A DNA stretch of 64,000 nt, from positions 1-64,000 of the forward strand of contig DHNQ01000027.1 of NCBI GenBank assembly GCA_002409595.1, in the 5' to 3' direction. This stretch comes from Dysgonomonas sp. UBA5412. GTDB lineage: Bacteria > Bacteroidota > Bacteroidia > Bacteroidales > Dysgonomonadaceae. This document shows, one piece after another, positions 35,808 to 45,003 of this stretch (position 1 is its first letter; each line of letters starts with the position of its first letter). Position numbers and translations under genes: made by a program. A model generated the notes under the pieces. The model did no database searches and was not told where the DNA came from. It saw only the letters and a list, made by a program, of their open reading frames with translations.

Positions 35808-37508
35808 TTACTCATTACCTAATAATATGTTTGTAACACAAGTACCTGCGGGAATCATCGGATAAACCATTCCTTTAGTTTCTACTTGCACATCCAGCAG
35901 ATAAGGACCCTTGTGAGCAAGCATCTTTGTCACTGCTTTATCCAGTTCATCTCTAGTCTCTACCTTTTCGGCAGTTATACTATAAGCCTCTGCTATCTTA
36001 ACAAAGTCGGGATTCTTCATCACTGTTTCCGAATATCGCTCATCAAAGAAAAGCTCTTGCCATTGGCGCACCATACCCAGAAAATGATTGTTCAAGATAA
36101 TTATTTTAATATCAACCTCAGTTTGCATAATAGTACCCAATTCCTGAATTGTCATCTGAATACCACCATCTCCAACAAACAGACATACTGTACGGTCGGG
36201 CGCGCCAAATTTAGCACCGATAGCCGCCGGTAAACCAAAGCCCATTGTACCCAATCCGCCCGAAGTTACTACACTTCGGCTATGGTTATATTTAAAATAA
36301 CGTACACCCATCATCTGATGTTGCCCAACGTCTGTAACCAAGACAGCATCATTATTTGCAGCTTCGGAAACCTTGTTTATTACCTCTCCCATTTTCAGCT
36401 TTCCGGCTTCGGGATACAGTTCGTTTTCTATAACGAATTTATATTCTTCATCGTAGCAAGCCTTAAACTCATTCAGCCATTCAGGATATTGTTTCTCCTT
36501 TATTTTAGCTGTTATTTTAGGCAAAGTATCTTTCACATCCCCTAAAACACGAGCCATAGCCTTAACATTTTTGTTTATCTCAGCTTTGTCTATATCAAAA
36601 TGAATTACTTTAGCTTGCTTGGCATAAGTTTTTAAATCTCCCGTAACGCGGTCATCGAAACGCATACCAATAGCAATTAATACATCACATTCATTTGTCT
36701 TTCTGTTTGGACCAACATTCCCATGCATCCCTAACATTCCTACTTGCAACGGATGATCGGAAGGAATAGCCGACAAACCTAAAACGGTAGATGCAGCAGG
36801 AATACCGGCTTTGTTAAGGAAATCTAGCAGTTCTTTTTCAGCATTGCCTAAGATTACCCCCTGACCGACAAGAGCTAATGGTCTTTTAGCTTCATTTATT
36901 ATCTGAGCTGCAAGTTCTATCTCCGATTCTTTCACATCGGGTTTCGGTTGGTAGCTGCGTATAAAAGTCGCTTTTTTATATTCGAAATTATCTACAAGCC
37001 CAAATTGTGCATCTTTAGTGATATCAAGTATAACGGGTCCCGGACGACCGGTAGAGGCTATATAAAATGCTCTCGAAACAGCCCATGCTATATCCTCAGG
37101 GCGACGTATCTGATAAGCCCATTTGGAGATCGGTTGAGTAATACCAACTACATCTGCCTCCTGAAAGGCATCGCTACCTAAGAGTGATGATGCGACTTGT
37201 CCCGAAATCACAACCATTGGCGTGCTATCCATCATAGCATCGGCAATGCCGGTTACTGCATTTGTAGCTCCGGGGCCGGATGTGACTAAAGCCACACCTA
37301 CCTTACCCGATGTGCGGGCATATCCTTGTGCTGCATGGGTTGCTCCTTGTTCGTGACGAACGAGGATATGATTTATCTCTTTTTTGAAATCGTATAAACA
37401 ATCGAAAACCGGCATAATAGCTCCGCCCGGATATCCGAATATAGTATCTACCCCTTCGTTGATCAATGAGCTGATAAGGGCCTCACTTCCTGTTATTTTT
37501 TTATCCAT
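35808..37508 (-). CDS. ilvB: Acetolactate synthase large subunit
   Basis: Thiamine-diphosphate enzyme, first common step of valine, leucine and isoleucine synthesis. The N-terminal domain has the catalytic glutamate in RHEQGATHAAQGYAR, and the C-terminal ThDP-binding motif runs from GDGGIQMTIQELGT to NNHFLGMVRQWQ. At 566 residues it is of normal biosynthetic (FAD-type) length. It lies 65 bases after ilvD and 26 before ilvN. Confidence 0.96.
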   Translation of the reverse strand: MDKKITGSEALISSLINEGVDTIFGYPGGAIMPVFDCLYDFKKEINHILVRHEQGATHAAQGYARTSGKVGVALVTSGPGATNAVTGIADAMMDSTPMVVISGQVASSLLGSDAFQEADVVGITQPISKWAYQIRRPEDIAWAVSRAFYIASTGRPGPVILDITKDAQFGLVDNFEYKKATFIRSYQPKPDVKESEIELAAQIINEAKRPLALVGQGVILGNAEKELLDFLNKAGIPAASTVLGLSAIPSDHPLQVGMLGMHGNVGPNRKTNECDVLIAIGMRFDDRVTGDLKTYAKQAKVIHFDIDKAEINKNVKAMARVLGDVKDTLPKITAKIKEKQYPEWLNEFKACYDEEYKFVIENELYPEAGKLKMGEVINKVSEAANNDAVLVTDVGQHQMMGVRYFKYNHSRSVVTSGGLGTMGFGLPAAIGAKFGAPDRTVCLFVGDGGIQMTIQELGTIMQTEVDIKIIILNNHFLGMVRQWQELFFDERYSETVMKNPDFVKIAEAYSITAEKVETRDELDKAVTKMLAHKGPYLLDVQVETKGMVYPMIPAGTCVTNILLGNE

Positions 37509-37573
37509 AACTATATATAATGCTTATCGAGCTTTAATAATATTATATTTGATTTTATTATCTGGTATACAAA

Positions 37574-39406
37574 TTATTCTATAATTCTAATCGCACCCAA
37601 ATCGGCAGAACTTACCATACTGGCATATGCCTTTAATGCTTTAGATACATATCTTTCTCTTTCGGGTTTAAAAGCATTTTTGCCTTTGGCTAATTCCTCT
37701 TGGCGACGGCTGTCTAATTCCTGATCGGAAAGTTTAACGTTTATAGAACGGTTAGGAATATCAATTTCTATTATATCTCCATCGCGTACCAGACCTATTG
37801 CTCCGCCTGAAGCGGCTTCAGGAGAAACGTGTCCAATAGAAAGCCCCGACGTACCGCCAGAAAAACGTCCATCTGTAATCAAAGCACATTCTTTTCCTAA
37901 GTGTCTTGATTTTATATATGAAGTAGGATAAAGCATTTCTTGCATACCGGGTCCTCCTTTAGGTCCTTCGTATGTAATAACTACTACATCTCCTGCAACA
38001 ACCTGACCTTTCAATATTCCTTCACAGGCTGCATCTTGAGAGTGAAAAACTTTTGCAGTTCCTGTAAATTTAAATATACTCTCATCTACGCCTGCTGTTT
38101 TCACAACACAACCATTCAAAGCAATATTACCTTTCAAGATTGCCAATCCGCCATCTTTGGTATAAGCATGTTCAACATCACGGATACAACCTTCGGAGCG
38201 GTCTGTATCGAGAGAAGGGTAATAATTGTCTTGCGATCCCATTACCAAATTGAAACGGTTTCCGGGAGCAGATTTATATGTTATTTCAGCTTCTCGGCTT
38301 ATTATAGTATCTTTTGTTATATCGTATTTATCAATGGCTTGTGCTAATGTTAATCCATCGGCACGACAAACTGAGGTATCGACCAATTTTCCTTTTGCCA
38401 GTTCGTGCATAATTCCAAGAATACCTCCTGCACGATTTACATCTTGTATATGATATTTTTGAGTATTAGGAGCTACCTTACACAAGCATGGTGTTTTGCG
38501 AGAGAGTTTATCTATATCATCCATCGAGAAATCGACTTCTGCTTCTTGCGCAATCGCCAAAAGGTGAAGGATGGTATTTGTAGACCCTCCCATCGCTATA
38601 TCAAGTGTCATTGCATTCAGAAACGAAGTCTTTGTAGCTATCTTGCGCGGTAGTACTGACTCATCTCCATCTCTATAATATTTATACGCATTTTCGACAA
38701 TCTGTTTAGCTGCCTTTTTGAAAAGTTCGGAACGGTTTGCGTGTGTAGCAACAATAGTACCATTACCGGGCAATGCTAAGCCAATAGCTTCATTCAGACA
38801 GTTCATCGAATTTGCCGTAAACATACCCGAACATGATCCGCAGGTAGGACAGGCTGCCCGTTCTATACTGCTTACTTCTTGATCTGAAACGGTATCATCT
38901 GCGGCTTTAATCATGGCATCAATAAGATCGAGATGCTGACTATTTAATTCTCCGGCTTCCATCGGACCTCCCGAAACAAAAATAGTCGGGATATTAAGAC
39001 GCATAGTTGCCATAAGCATACCGGGAGTTATTTTATCACAATTGCTTATGCAAATCATAGCATCTGCCTTGTGCGCATTTACCATATACTCTACACTGTC
39101 TGCTATTAAATCGCGGGAAGGGAGAGAATAGAGCATGCCGTCATGTCCCATAGCGATACCATCGTCTATAGCAATCGTATTAAACTCGGCTGCAAAACAT
39201 CCTAAAGCCTCTATTTCAGCTTTAACTTTTTGCCCTATCTCGTGTAAGTGGACGTGCCCCGGGACAAACTGTGTAAAAGAATTGACTATTGCAATCAATG
39301 GCTTTCCCATCTGCTCTTCTTTCATCCCATTTGCTCTCCACAAAGCTCTGGCTCCTGCCATTCGGCGACCTTGCGTACTTGTCGAACTTCTTAATTCAAA
39401 TCCCAT
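37574..39406 (-). CDS. ilvD: Dihydroxy-acid dehydratase
   Basis: Iron-sulfur dehydratase, third step of valine and isoleucine synthesis. Cluster-binding cysteines are in CISNCDKITPGM and CPTCGSCSGMFTANSMNC, and the magnesium site and C-terminal GRFSGGTSGLSIGHVSPEA are intact. At 610 residues it is of normal length. It is the first structural gene of the ilv cluster, and its ATG lies 18 bases after an attenuator-type terminator and about 100 bases after a branched-chain-rich leader ORF. Confidence 0.96.
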   Translation of the reverse strand: MGFELRSSTSTQGRRMAGARALWRANGMKEEQMGKPLIAIVNSFTQFVPGHVHLHEIGQKVKAEIEALGCFAAEFNTIAIDDGIAMGHDGMLYSLPSRDLIADSVEYMVNAHKADAMICISNCDKITPGMLMATMRLNIPTIFVSGGPMEAGELNSQHLDLIDAMIKAADDTVSDQEVSSIERAACPTCGSCSGMFTANSMNCLNEAIGLALPGNGTIVATHANRSELFKKAAKQIVENAYKYYRDGDESVLPRKIATKTSFLNAMTLDIAMGGSTNTILHLLAIAQEAEVDFSMDDIDKLSRKTPCLCKVAPNTQKYHIQDVNRAGGILGIMHELAKGKLVDTSVCRADGLTLAQAIDKYDITKDTIISREAEITYKSAPGNRFNLVMGSQDNYYPSLDTDRSEGCIRDVEHAYTKDGGLAILKGNIALNGCVVKTAGVDESIFKFTGTAKVFHSQDAACEGILKGQVVAGDVVVITYEGPKGGPGMQEMLYPTSYIKSRHLGKECALITDGRFSGGTSGLSIGHVSPEAASGGAIGLVRDGDIIEIDIPNRSINVKLSDQELDSRRQEELAKGKNAFKPERERYVSKALKAYASMVSSADLGAIRIIE

Positions 39407-39423
39407 AACTTTTTCGATAGCTT

Positions 39424-39457
39424 AAAAAAAAACCTTTCCCACGCATGAGAAAGGTTT
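39424..39457 (-). terminator. ilv attenuator terminator
   Basis: On the minus strand a 9-bp stem AAACCTTTC/GAAAGGTTT with a 10-base loop is followed by a run of seven or more T, ending 18 bases before the ilvD start. It is an intrinsic terminator located between the promoter and the first gene. Its 5' arm is also part of the alternative antiterminator pairing. Confidence 0.85.
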
Positions 39458-39508
39458 ATGTTGATTTATTTCCTTATATTACCAAACTAATATACACACC
39501 TTTCTCAT
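39445..39508 (-). promoter_or_regulatory. ilv antiterminator pairing
   Basis: ATGAGAAAGGT (39498-39508, minus strand), overlapping the leader stop codon, is perfectly complementary over 11 bases to ACCTTTCTCAT (39445-39455), which contains most of the terminator's 5' arm. The two structures cannot form together. A ribosome at the leader stop would mask the first segment; one stalled on the Leu/Ile/Val codons would leave it free. Confidence 0.8.
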
Positions 39509-39567
39509 TTATTCTGACCGACGAGGAGAATATCAAGAATGAGGACATGTAAAAAGCAATTTGACAT
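39505..39567 (-). CDS. ilvL: ilv leader peptide
   Basis: Short ORF starting with ATG and encoding 20 residues, MSNCFLHVLILDILLVGQNK. The core FLHVLILDILLV has five Leu, two Ile and two Val in twelve positions. It lies 16 bases downstream of the predicted transcription start and just ahead of overlapping antiterminator and terminator structures. Peptides like this (ilvL, ivbL, leuL) sense charged branched-chain tRNAs by ribosome stalling. The symbol is used by analogy; there is no sequence homology to the E. coli leader. Confidence 0.8.
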   Translation of the reverse strand: MSNCFLHVLILDILLVGQNK

Positions 39568-39589
39568 TATTTCTGTTTAAAAGTATACA

Positions 39590-39619
39590 CAAAGTTATAA
39601 ACTTTTTTTGAAAAACAAA
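39590..39619 (-). promoter_or_regulatory. ilv operon promoter
   Basis: On the minus strand TTTG (39616-39619), 18 bases, then TAACTTTG (39590-39597). Both boxes match the Bacteroidota consensus. The predicted start near 39583 gives a leader RNA that includes the peptide ORF, the antiterminator and the terminator. Confidence 0.7.
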
Positions 39620-39808
39620 TTTTACGCTCTTTTTTTTGAATACGAATGATGAAAAGAATACTTTTTAATATAAAAAATTAAGTTTCGTATTATTTTTTGT
39701 GATTTTGAAACGAAAAAGAAACAATATGTCTTAAATATCAAACAGCATTTGTGATGTTGTTTTATTTCTCTTTTTTCTCTATTTTTACAATTCAATCTAT
39801 GCCCTAAT
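39598..39808. other. Spacer between ilv promoter and GH78 gene
   Basis: AT-rich divergent spacer. Apart from the ilv -33 box at its left edge I see no clear promoter box for the rhamnosidase gene. A tiny plus-strand ORF (from 39650, MMKRILFNIKN) is too short and unsupported to call. Confidence 0.4.
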
Positions 39809-42448
39809 ATGAAAACACAATTACTTGCTTTTGTTGTATTTATTTGCAATATTGTCTCTGCTCAGATCAATGAATATTGCAGTCCCGAAAACTTACGTTG
39901 CGAATATCTATCTAATCCGTTAGGTATAGACAGTTCTAACCCTCGGTTGTCGTGGATGCTGAATGATAGCAGACTAAGAGCCAAACAAACGGCTTATCAG
40001 CTCATAGTTGGCACAGATTCTCTTGAGGTTGGCAACGAGAATGGTAATATGTGGAATACTCAGCAACAGACATCTGACAATATCCTGATTACCTACGAAG
40101 GAAAAAAATTAGAACCATTTACCAAATATTATTGGAAAGTCAATGTATGGGATAAGGATAATAAGAAGGCAGCATCGGCAATATCTTCATTCGAAACTGG
40201 AATGATGGGAATGCAAAACTGGCAGGGTGCATGGATAAGCGACAATAAAGATATAAATTATAAACCTGCATCATATTTCAGAAAGACATTCGACACGAAT
40301 AAAAAAATAAAATCGGCAAAAGCTTATATTGCTGTTGCAGGTCTATATGAACTATACATTAATGGCGAGAAAATAGGTAATCATCGCCTCGACCCAATGT
40401 ACACACGTTTTGACAGAAGAAATTATTATGTGACCTACAATATTACAAACCATCTGCAAAATGGAAGAAATGCCATTGGCGTTCTGTTAGGCAATGGCTG
40501 GTATAATCACCAATCGGGAGCTGTATGGAATTTCGACAAGGCTCCTTGGCGCAACCGACCGACTTTCTGCTTCGACTTACGAATATATTATACTGATGGA
40601 AGTCAGGAAACAATAACATCAGATCTTGATTGGAAGACTTCGTCCGGAGCACTTATTTCCAATAGTATATATACAGCAGAACATTATGATGCCCGACTGA
40701 AGCAAAAGGGTTGGAATACGCCTTCGTTTGATGATTCGCAATGGCATGGTGTAGGCTATCGGGCTGCACCATCGCAAAATGTAACAGCCCAGCAAATTGT
40801 CCCAATACGAAATGTGGATACAATTGCCACACAAACAATGATTCATTTAAATGATACAACTTACATTTTCGACTTTGGCAGAAATATATCAGGTGTAACT
40901 CAGATAAAGACAACGGGAGAAGAAGGTACGGAATTGAGATTGAAGCACGGTGAAAGATTATATAGCGATGGACGGGTGGATATATCCAACATAGATGTAT
41001 ATCATCGCCCGACAGACAATACCGATCCTTTCCAAACAGACATCCTAATATTAAGTGGTAAAGGTCTGGATACATTTATGCCTAAATTCAATTACAAAGG
41101 CTTTCGATATGTAGAGGTAACAAGTAGCAAGCCAATCAGTTTGAGCAAGAGCGATCTAACAGCTTATTCCATGCACAGCGATGTATCGCAATCGGGAGAA
41201 ATAAGAACATCTAACGATCTTATCAATAAATTATGGTGGGCTACAAATAATGCTTATCTATCCAATTTGATGGGCTACCCGACCGATTGTCCTCAACGAG
41301 AAAAAAACGGATGGACGGGTGACGGACATTTTGCAATAGAGACAGCTTTATATAATTATGATGGAATTACCGTTTACGAAAAATGGCTTGCCGATCACAG
41401 AGACGAACAACAACCGAATGGTGTATTGCCGGATATAATTCCTACCGGAGGATGGGGATATGGTACGGCAAACGGAGTAGACTGGACTAGTACGATAGCC
41501 ATCATCCCTTGGAATATATATTTATTTTACGGAGATAGTAAACTGTTGAATGATTGCTATGAAAACATAAAACGATACATAAATTATATTGATCGCAGAA
41601 GTCTGAATGGGTTGACCTCGTGGGGGCGTGGCGACTGGGTTCCTGTAAAATCTCAATCTAACTTGGAATTGACATCTTCTGTATATTATTATGTGGATAC
41701 CCAAATACTAGCTAATGCGGCTAAGCTATTTAACAAGCAGGACGACTATGATCACTACACAGCATTGGCCGAAAAAATAAAGAATGCTATCAATACAAAA
41801 TATTTAAATAGAGAGACCGGTATTTATGCCAGTGGTACACAAACCGAATTAAGCGTTCCTTTGCAATGGAATGTAGTACCTGAAGAAATGAGAAAGAAAG
41901 TTGCCCAAAATTTGGCAAAGGAAGTAGAAGAAGCCGGATTTCATTTAGATGTAGGTGTATTGGGAGCAAAAGCTATACTAAATGCTTTGAGTGAAAACGG
42001 ATATGCGGAAACCGCCTATAAGGTTGCAGCCCAAGACACATATCCATCGTGGGGTTGGTGGATTGTAAATGGAGCCACTACCCTACTCGAAAACTGGGAT
42101 CTGGAGGCTGAACGTGATATTTCGGACAATCATATGATGTTTGGTGAAATCGGAGGCTGGTTTTTCAAAGGTCTTGGAGGAATAAAACCTGATCCTGATC
42201 AACCCGGGTTTAAGCATATCATACTTCGTCCGAATTTTGTAAGTAAGCTTACACATTTTGAAGCAAAACATAATTCGCCATATGGACAAATTATTTCAAA
42301 CTGGAAATCGAAAAACAAAAAGGTTATATACGAAGTAGAGATACCGGCGAATAGTTCAGCTACTCTCTATTTACCTGATAATGTAAAAGAAAATCAGGTT
42401 CTAAAGTTGGAAGCCGGTAAACACATACTAAATTTCACATTAAAATAA
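39809..42448 (+). CDS. GH78 alpha-L-rhamnosidase
   Basis: Secreted glycosidase predicted to cleave terminal alpha-L-rhamnose from plant glycans or glycosides. A signal peptide ends at VSAQ. N-terminal beta-sandwich domains (including the Bac_rhamnosid_N-like region with YELYINGEKIGNHRLDPMYT) precede the (alpha/alpha)6 barrel, which carries the GH78 signature TDCPQREKNGWTGD at about residue 493, containing a catalytic acid. A C-terminal beta-sandwich domain ends the 879-residue protein. No susC/susD or regulator lies beside it. It is convergent with the ABC-F gene across a bidirectional terminator. Confidence 0.93.
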   Translation: MKTQLLAFVVFICNIVSAQINEYCSPENLRCEYLSNPLGIDSSNPRLSWMLNDSRLRAKQTAYQLIVGTDSLEVGNENGNMWNTQQQTSDNILITYEGKKLEPFTKYYWKVNVWDKDNKKAASAISSFETGMMGMQNWQGAWISDNKDINYKPASYFRKTFDTNKKIKSAKAYIAVAGLYELYINGEKIGNHRLDPMYTRFDRRNYYVTYNITNHLQNGRNAIGVLLGNGWYNHQSGAVWNFDKAPWRNRPTFCFDLRIYYTDGSQETITSDLDWKTSSGALISNSIYTAEHYDARLKQKGWNTPSFDDSQWHGVGYRAAPSQNVTAQQIVPIRNVDTIATQTMIHLNDTTYIFDFGRNISGVTQIKTTGEEGTELRLKHGERLYSDGRVDISNIDVYHRPTDNTDPFQTDILILSGKGLDTFMPKFNYKGFRYVEVTSSKPISLSKSDLTAYSMHSDVSQSGEIRTSNDLINKLWWATNNAYLSNLMGYPTDCPQREKNGWTGDGHFAIETALYNYDGITVYEKWLADHRDEQQPNGVLPDIIPTGGWGYGTANGVDWTSTIAIIPWNIYLFYGDSKLLNDCYENIKRYINYIDRRSLNGLTSWGRGDWVPVKSQSNLELTSSVYYYVDTQILANAAKLFNKQDDYDHYTALAEKIKNAINTKYLNRETGIYASGTQTELSVPLQWNVVPEEMRKKVAQNLAKEVEEAGFHLDVGVLGAKAILNALSENGYAETAYKVAAQDTYPSWGWWIVNGATTLLENWDLEAERDISDNHMMFGEIGGWFFKGLGGIKPDPDQPGFKHIILRPNFVSKLTHFEAKHNSPYGQIISNWKSKNKKVIYEVEIPANSSATLYLPDNVKENQVLKLEAGKHILNFTLK

Positions 42449-42452
42449 AAAT

Positions 42453-42488
42453 AAAAAAGCGCAGATTGCATATACAATCTGCGCTTTT
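42453..42488. terminator. Bidirectional terminator GH78/ABC-F
   Basis: A 15-bp perfect stem, GC-rich in the middle (GCGCAGATTG/CAATCTGCGC), with a 6-base loop and A and T flanks. It ends both convergent genes. Confidence 0.9.
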
Positions 42489-42512
42489 TATATATTCTAA
42501 GAAATGAGACAA

Positions 42513-44129
42513 TTAAGAAGATAAAACTCTTTTCTTTGCTAAGAACTCTTTGATACCGCCTATATGCTCTCTCACTTTTTTATCAGAAAACTCATATACT
42601 TTAGTAACCAAGCCATCCAAGAAATCTCTGTCATGAGAAACCAAAATAACTGTGCCATCATAGTCAAGTAAAGCATTTTTCAGCACCTCCTTTGTTTTCA
42701 GGTCTAAGTGATTGGTAGGCTCATCGAGAATAAGCAGATTAACCGGCTCTAAAAGAAGCTTTATCATAGCCAAACGTGTACGCTCTCCACCCGAAAGAAC
42801 TTTAACCTTTTTCTCAGAGTCGTCACGGTTAAACATAAACGCTCCCAATATATTTCTTATCTGAGTACGTATATCGCCTTCGGCAACACGGTCGATGGTT
42901 TCGAATACAGTCAAATCTTCATCTAACAAGTCAGCCTGATTTTGTGCAAAATAACCGACTTCTACATTGTGACCAAGCATCATAGATCCTTCGTATGGAG
43001 TCTCTCCCATCACACATTTGACAAATGTAGATTTACCTTCTCCATTTTTCCCAGCCAATGCTATCTTTTCCCCTCTTTCGATCATCAGATTGGCATTCTC
43101 AAACACCAGATAATCGTCATATTTTTTAGTCACCATATCTACAGTCAAAGGATAATTGCCCGACCGTGTAGCTGGTTGGAAACGAATACGTATCTGAGAT
43201 TTATCTTCTTCATCAATCTCTACTCTTTCCATTTTTTCCAATTGACGGATGCGGCTCTGTACCAAGACGGCTTTTGCTGCTTGCGCTCTAAAGCGTTCAA
43301 TAAATTCTTCGATCTCGGCTATTTGTTTCTGTTGAGCTTCCCAAGCATGAATTTGTTGTTGACGACGTTCCTGGCGTAGTTCTACATATTTGCTATAATT
43401 TACCTTATAGTCATATATGCGCCCCATTGTCAATTCGATAGTTCGGGTTGTTACAGCATCAATAAATGCACGGTCGTGCGAAATCAATACTACCGCCTTA
43501 GCTTGTGTGTTAATAAAATCTTCGAGCCAACCGATAGACTCTATATCAAGGTGGTTGGTAGGCTCATCAAGCAGCATCACATCGGGATTGCGAAGCAATA
43601 ATTTTGCAAGTTCTATACGCATGCGCCATCCTCCACTAAATTCGCTGGTCTGGCGATCAAGATCAGTGCGTTTAAAGCCTAATCCAAGTAATGCTTTTTC
43701 AACTTCTCCTTCAAAATTCATTCCCTCTACCATTGCCAATCGCTCATGGGCATGAGTGAAATCATCTATTAGCTTTGCATAGTCGTCAGACTCGTAATCG
43801 GTACGGGTTTCCAACTGCCTGTTCATGTCTTCGATCTGAGCTTGCAGATCGGAAATATGCGAAAAAGCTAAAGATGCTTCTTCACGGACACTGCGACCAT
43901 CCACTACCTGCATTACTTGCGGTAAATAGCCGACTGTAACCCCATCGGGTCCGGTAACAGATCCTTTATAATGTGTGCTAGCTCCTGCCAGAACTTTAAG
44001 CATAGTACTCTTACCTGCTCCATTCTTACCCACAAGGGCTATTTTATCTTTATCGTTTATTATATAACTGATATTATCGAATAATATCCTATCGCCTAGC
44101 TCTACTTTTAAGCTGTCAACTATTAGCAT
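42513..44129 (-). CDS. ABC-F family ATPase
   Basis: Soluble protein with two ABC domains and no membrane part, a family that acts on the ribosome (translation factors such as EttA/Uup, or antibiotic protection). Walker A motifs are GKNGAGKST (about residue 34) and GKNGEGKST (about 360). Signatures are FSGGWRMRIELAK and LSGGERTRLAMIK, each followed by LLDEPTNHLD or LILDEPTNHLD. The charged linker between the domains (about 235-310) is the P-site tRNA-interaction motif of the family. At 538 residues without the long Uup C-terminal coiled coil. Most likely a housekeeping factor, but resistance cannot be excluded. Confidence 0.92.
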   Translation of the reverse strand: MLIVDSLKVELGDRILFDNISYIINDKDKIALVGKNGAGKSTMLKVLAGASTHYKGSVTGPDGVTVGYLPQVMQVVDGRSVREEASLAFSHISDLQAQIEDMNRQLETRTDYESDDYAKLIDDFTHAHERLAMVEGMNFEGEVEKALLGLGFKRTDLDRQTSEFSGGWRMRIELAKLLLRNPDVMLLDEPTNHLDIESIGWLEDFINTQAKAVVLISHDRAFIDAVTTRTIELTMGRIYDYKVNYSKYVELRQERRQQQIHAWEAQQKQIAEIEEFIERFRAQAAKAVLVQSRIRQLEKMERVEIDEEDKSQIRIRFQPATRSGNYPLTVDMVTKKYDDYLVFENANLMIERGEKIALAGKNGEGKSTFVKCVMGETPYEGSMMLGHNVEVGYFAQNQADLLDEDLTVFETIDRVAEGDIRTQIRNILGAFMFNRDDSEKKVKVLSGGERTRLAMIKLLLEPVNLLILDEPTNHLDLKTKEVLKNALLDYDGTVILVSHDRDFLDGLVTKVYEFSDKKVREHIGGIKEFLAKKRVLSS

Positions 44130-44157
44130 TGAAAAATTTTATTTATTTTTGAGGTGG

Positions 44158-44165
44158 CAAAGGTA
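44158..44165 (-). promoter_or_regulatory. -7 promoter box of ABC-F gene
   Basis: TACCTTTG on the minus strand, 28 bases before the ATG; no clear -33 box. Confidence 0.5.
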
Positions 44166-44347
44166 GACAAAATGAGTTATAAAATGTATATATACTAGAT
44201 ATGTTTTGTATCGAATAGCCTGTGTTTTAATAAAGCAACCTTATAAAACAAACATTAAAACTATAACAAACAGCACTAATTTAAAGGTATTAAGTTTAAA
44301 ATATTTTATTTAATTTTTAAATTAGGTCTTTCAAAACTTGTAAGATT

Positions 44348-44932
44348 ATGAAACATAAGTTTATTTTTCTCGTATTTTTAACAATAATATTAATGCCTGT
44401 CACGGCTCAAACTTATAGTTCGGTTATCACAGATCGCGAGATTTATGATTTCATGAATTGGATGGTAAAGAATGATAAAAAGACTGAGAAAGAGATTTTT
44501 GGAAAATCGAGAAAAGCATCGAATAAAATGGCTCTTTGGGACAAATCAAATTTTGTAACTAACAATAAATCTAATGACATCCAATATTTTGAACAGGATA
44601 ATAAATATCTATTCAAGAGATCGAATGAGGGATTAGATACTCTTTTTACTCAAGCCGACAAAAGTTTTTTATTAGAACAGTATGCTGCAATTAATTCATC
44701 GGTATGGAAAAAAGGATTTTCGGGAAAGAAAATAGAAAAAAAAGATGTTGTAGAAGACAGTGACCTTGATCAGTATTCAATTCCGATGTTTACTCTCGAC
44801 AAAGAATTTGTTATTATCTATAAAGTATTTTATTGCGGTTATGGATGTGCTTTTGGCAAATACTATCTCTACAAATTTATCGGTGATAAGAAATGGAAAT
44901 TTGTAACGGCGGTTAATCAATGGACAACTTAA
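44348..44932 (+). CDS. Secreted protein of unknown function
   Basis: I do not recognise the family. A signal peptide (MKHKFIFLVFLTIILMPVTAQ) is followed by a 170-residue mature domain. It is lysine-rich at the start (NDKKTEKEIFGKSRKASNK) and has two cysteines close together near the C-terminus in FYCGYGCAFGKYYLY, which may form a disulfide or bind a ligand. Probably periplasmic or on the surface. Single gene ending at a strong terminator; no operon context. Confidence 0.75.
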   Translation: MKHKFIFLVFLTIILMPVTAQTYSSVITDREIYDFMNWMVKNDKKTEKEIFGKSRKASNKMALWDKSNFVTNNKSNDIQYFEQDNKYLFKRSNEGLDTLFTQADKSFLLEQYAAINSSVWKKGFSGKKIEKKDVVEDSDLDQYSIPMFTLDKEFVIIYKVFYCGYGCAFGKYYLYKFIGDKKWKFVTAVNQWTT

Positions 44933-44948
44933 AAATAGACGATATATG

Positions 44949-44981
44949 AAAAAGGTCTCAGAAAATTCTGAGACCTTTTTT
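44949..44981. terminator. Terminator of secreted orphan gene
   Basis: A 10-bp stem AGGTCTCAGA/TCTGAGACCT preceded by A and followed by seven T. It also lies just after the end of the convergent lactonase-like gene and can serve both. Confidence 0.88.
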
Positions 44982-45003
44982 TATGGTAACTATTTTTTGA
45001 GTC

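Noticed and set aside
37940..38347. Open frame of 135 codons opposite ilvD
   Set aside because: Shadow of a well-supported gene on the other strand; composition is cysteine/isoleucine-rich and unlike a real protein.
39650..39685. Tiny ORF MMKRILFNIKN before the rhamnosidase gene
   Set aside because: Eleven codons in AT-rich DNA with no terminator, promoter or pattern of regulatory codons.
40653..41075. Open frame of 140 codons opposite the rhamnosidase gene
   Set aside because: Shadow in the GH78 coding region, no signal peptide or motif.
42942..43379. Open frame of 145 codons opposite the ABC-F gene
   Set aside because: Antisense shadow of a clear ABC-F coding sequence, no promoter or family match.
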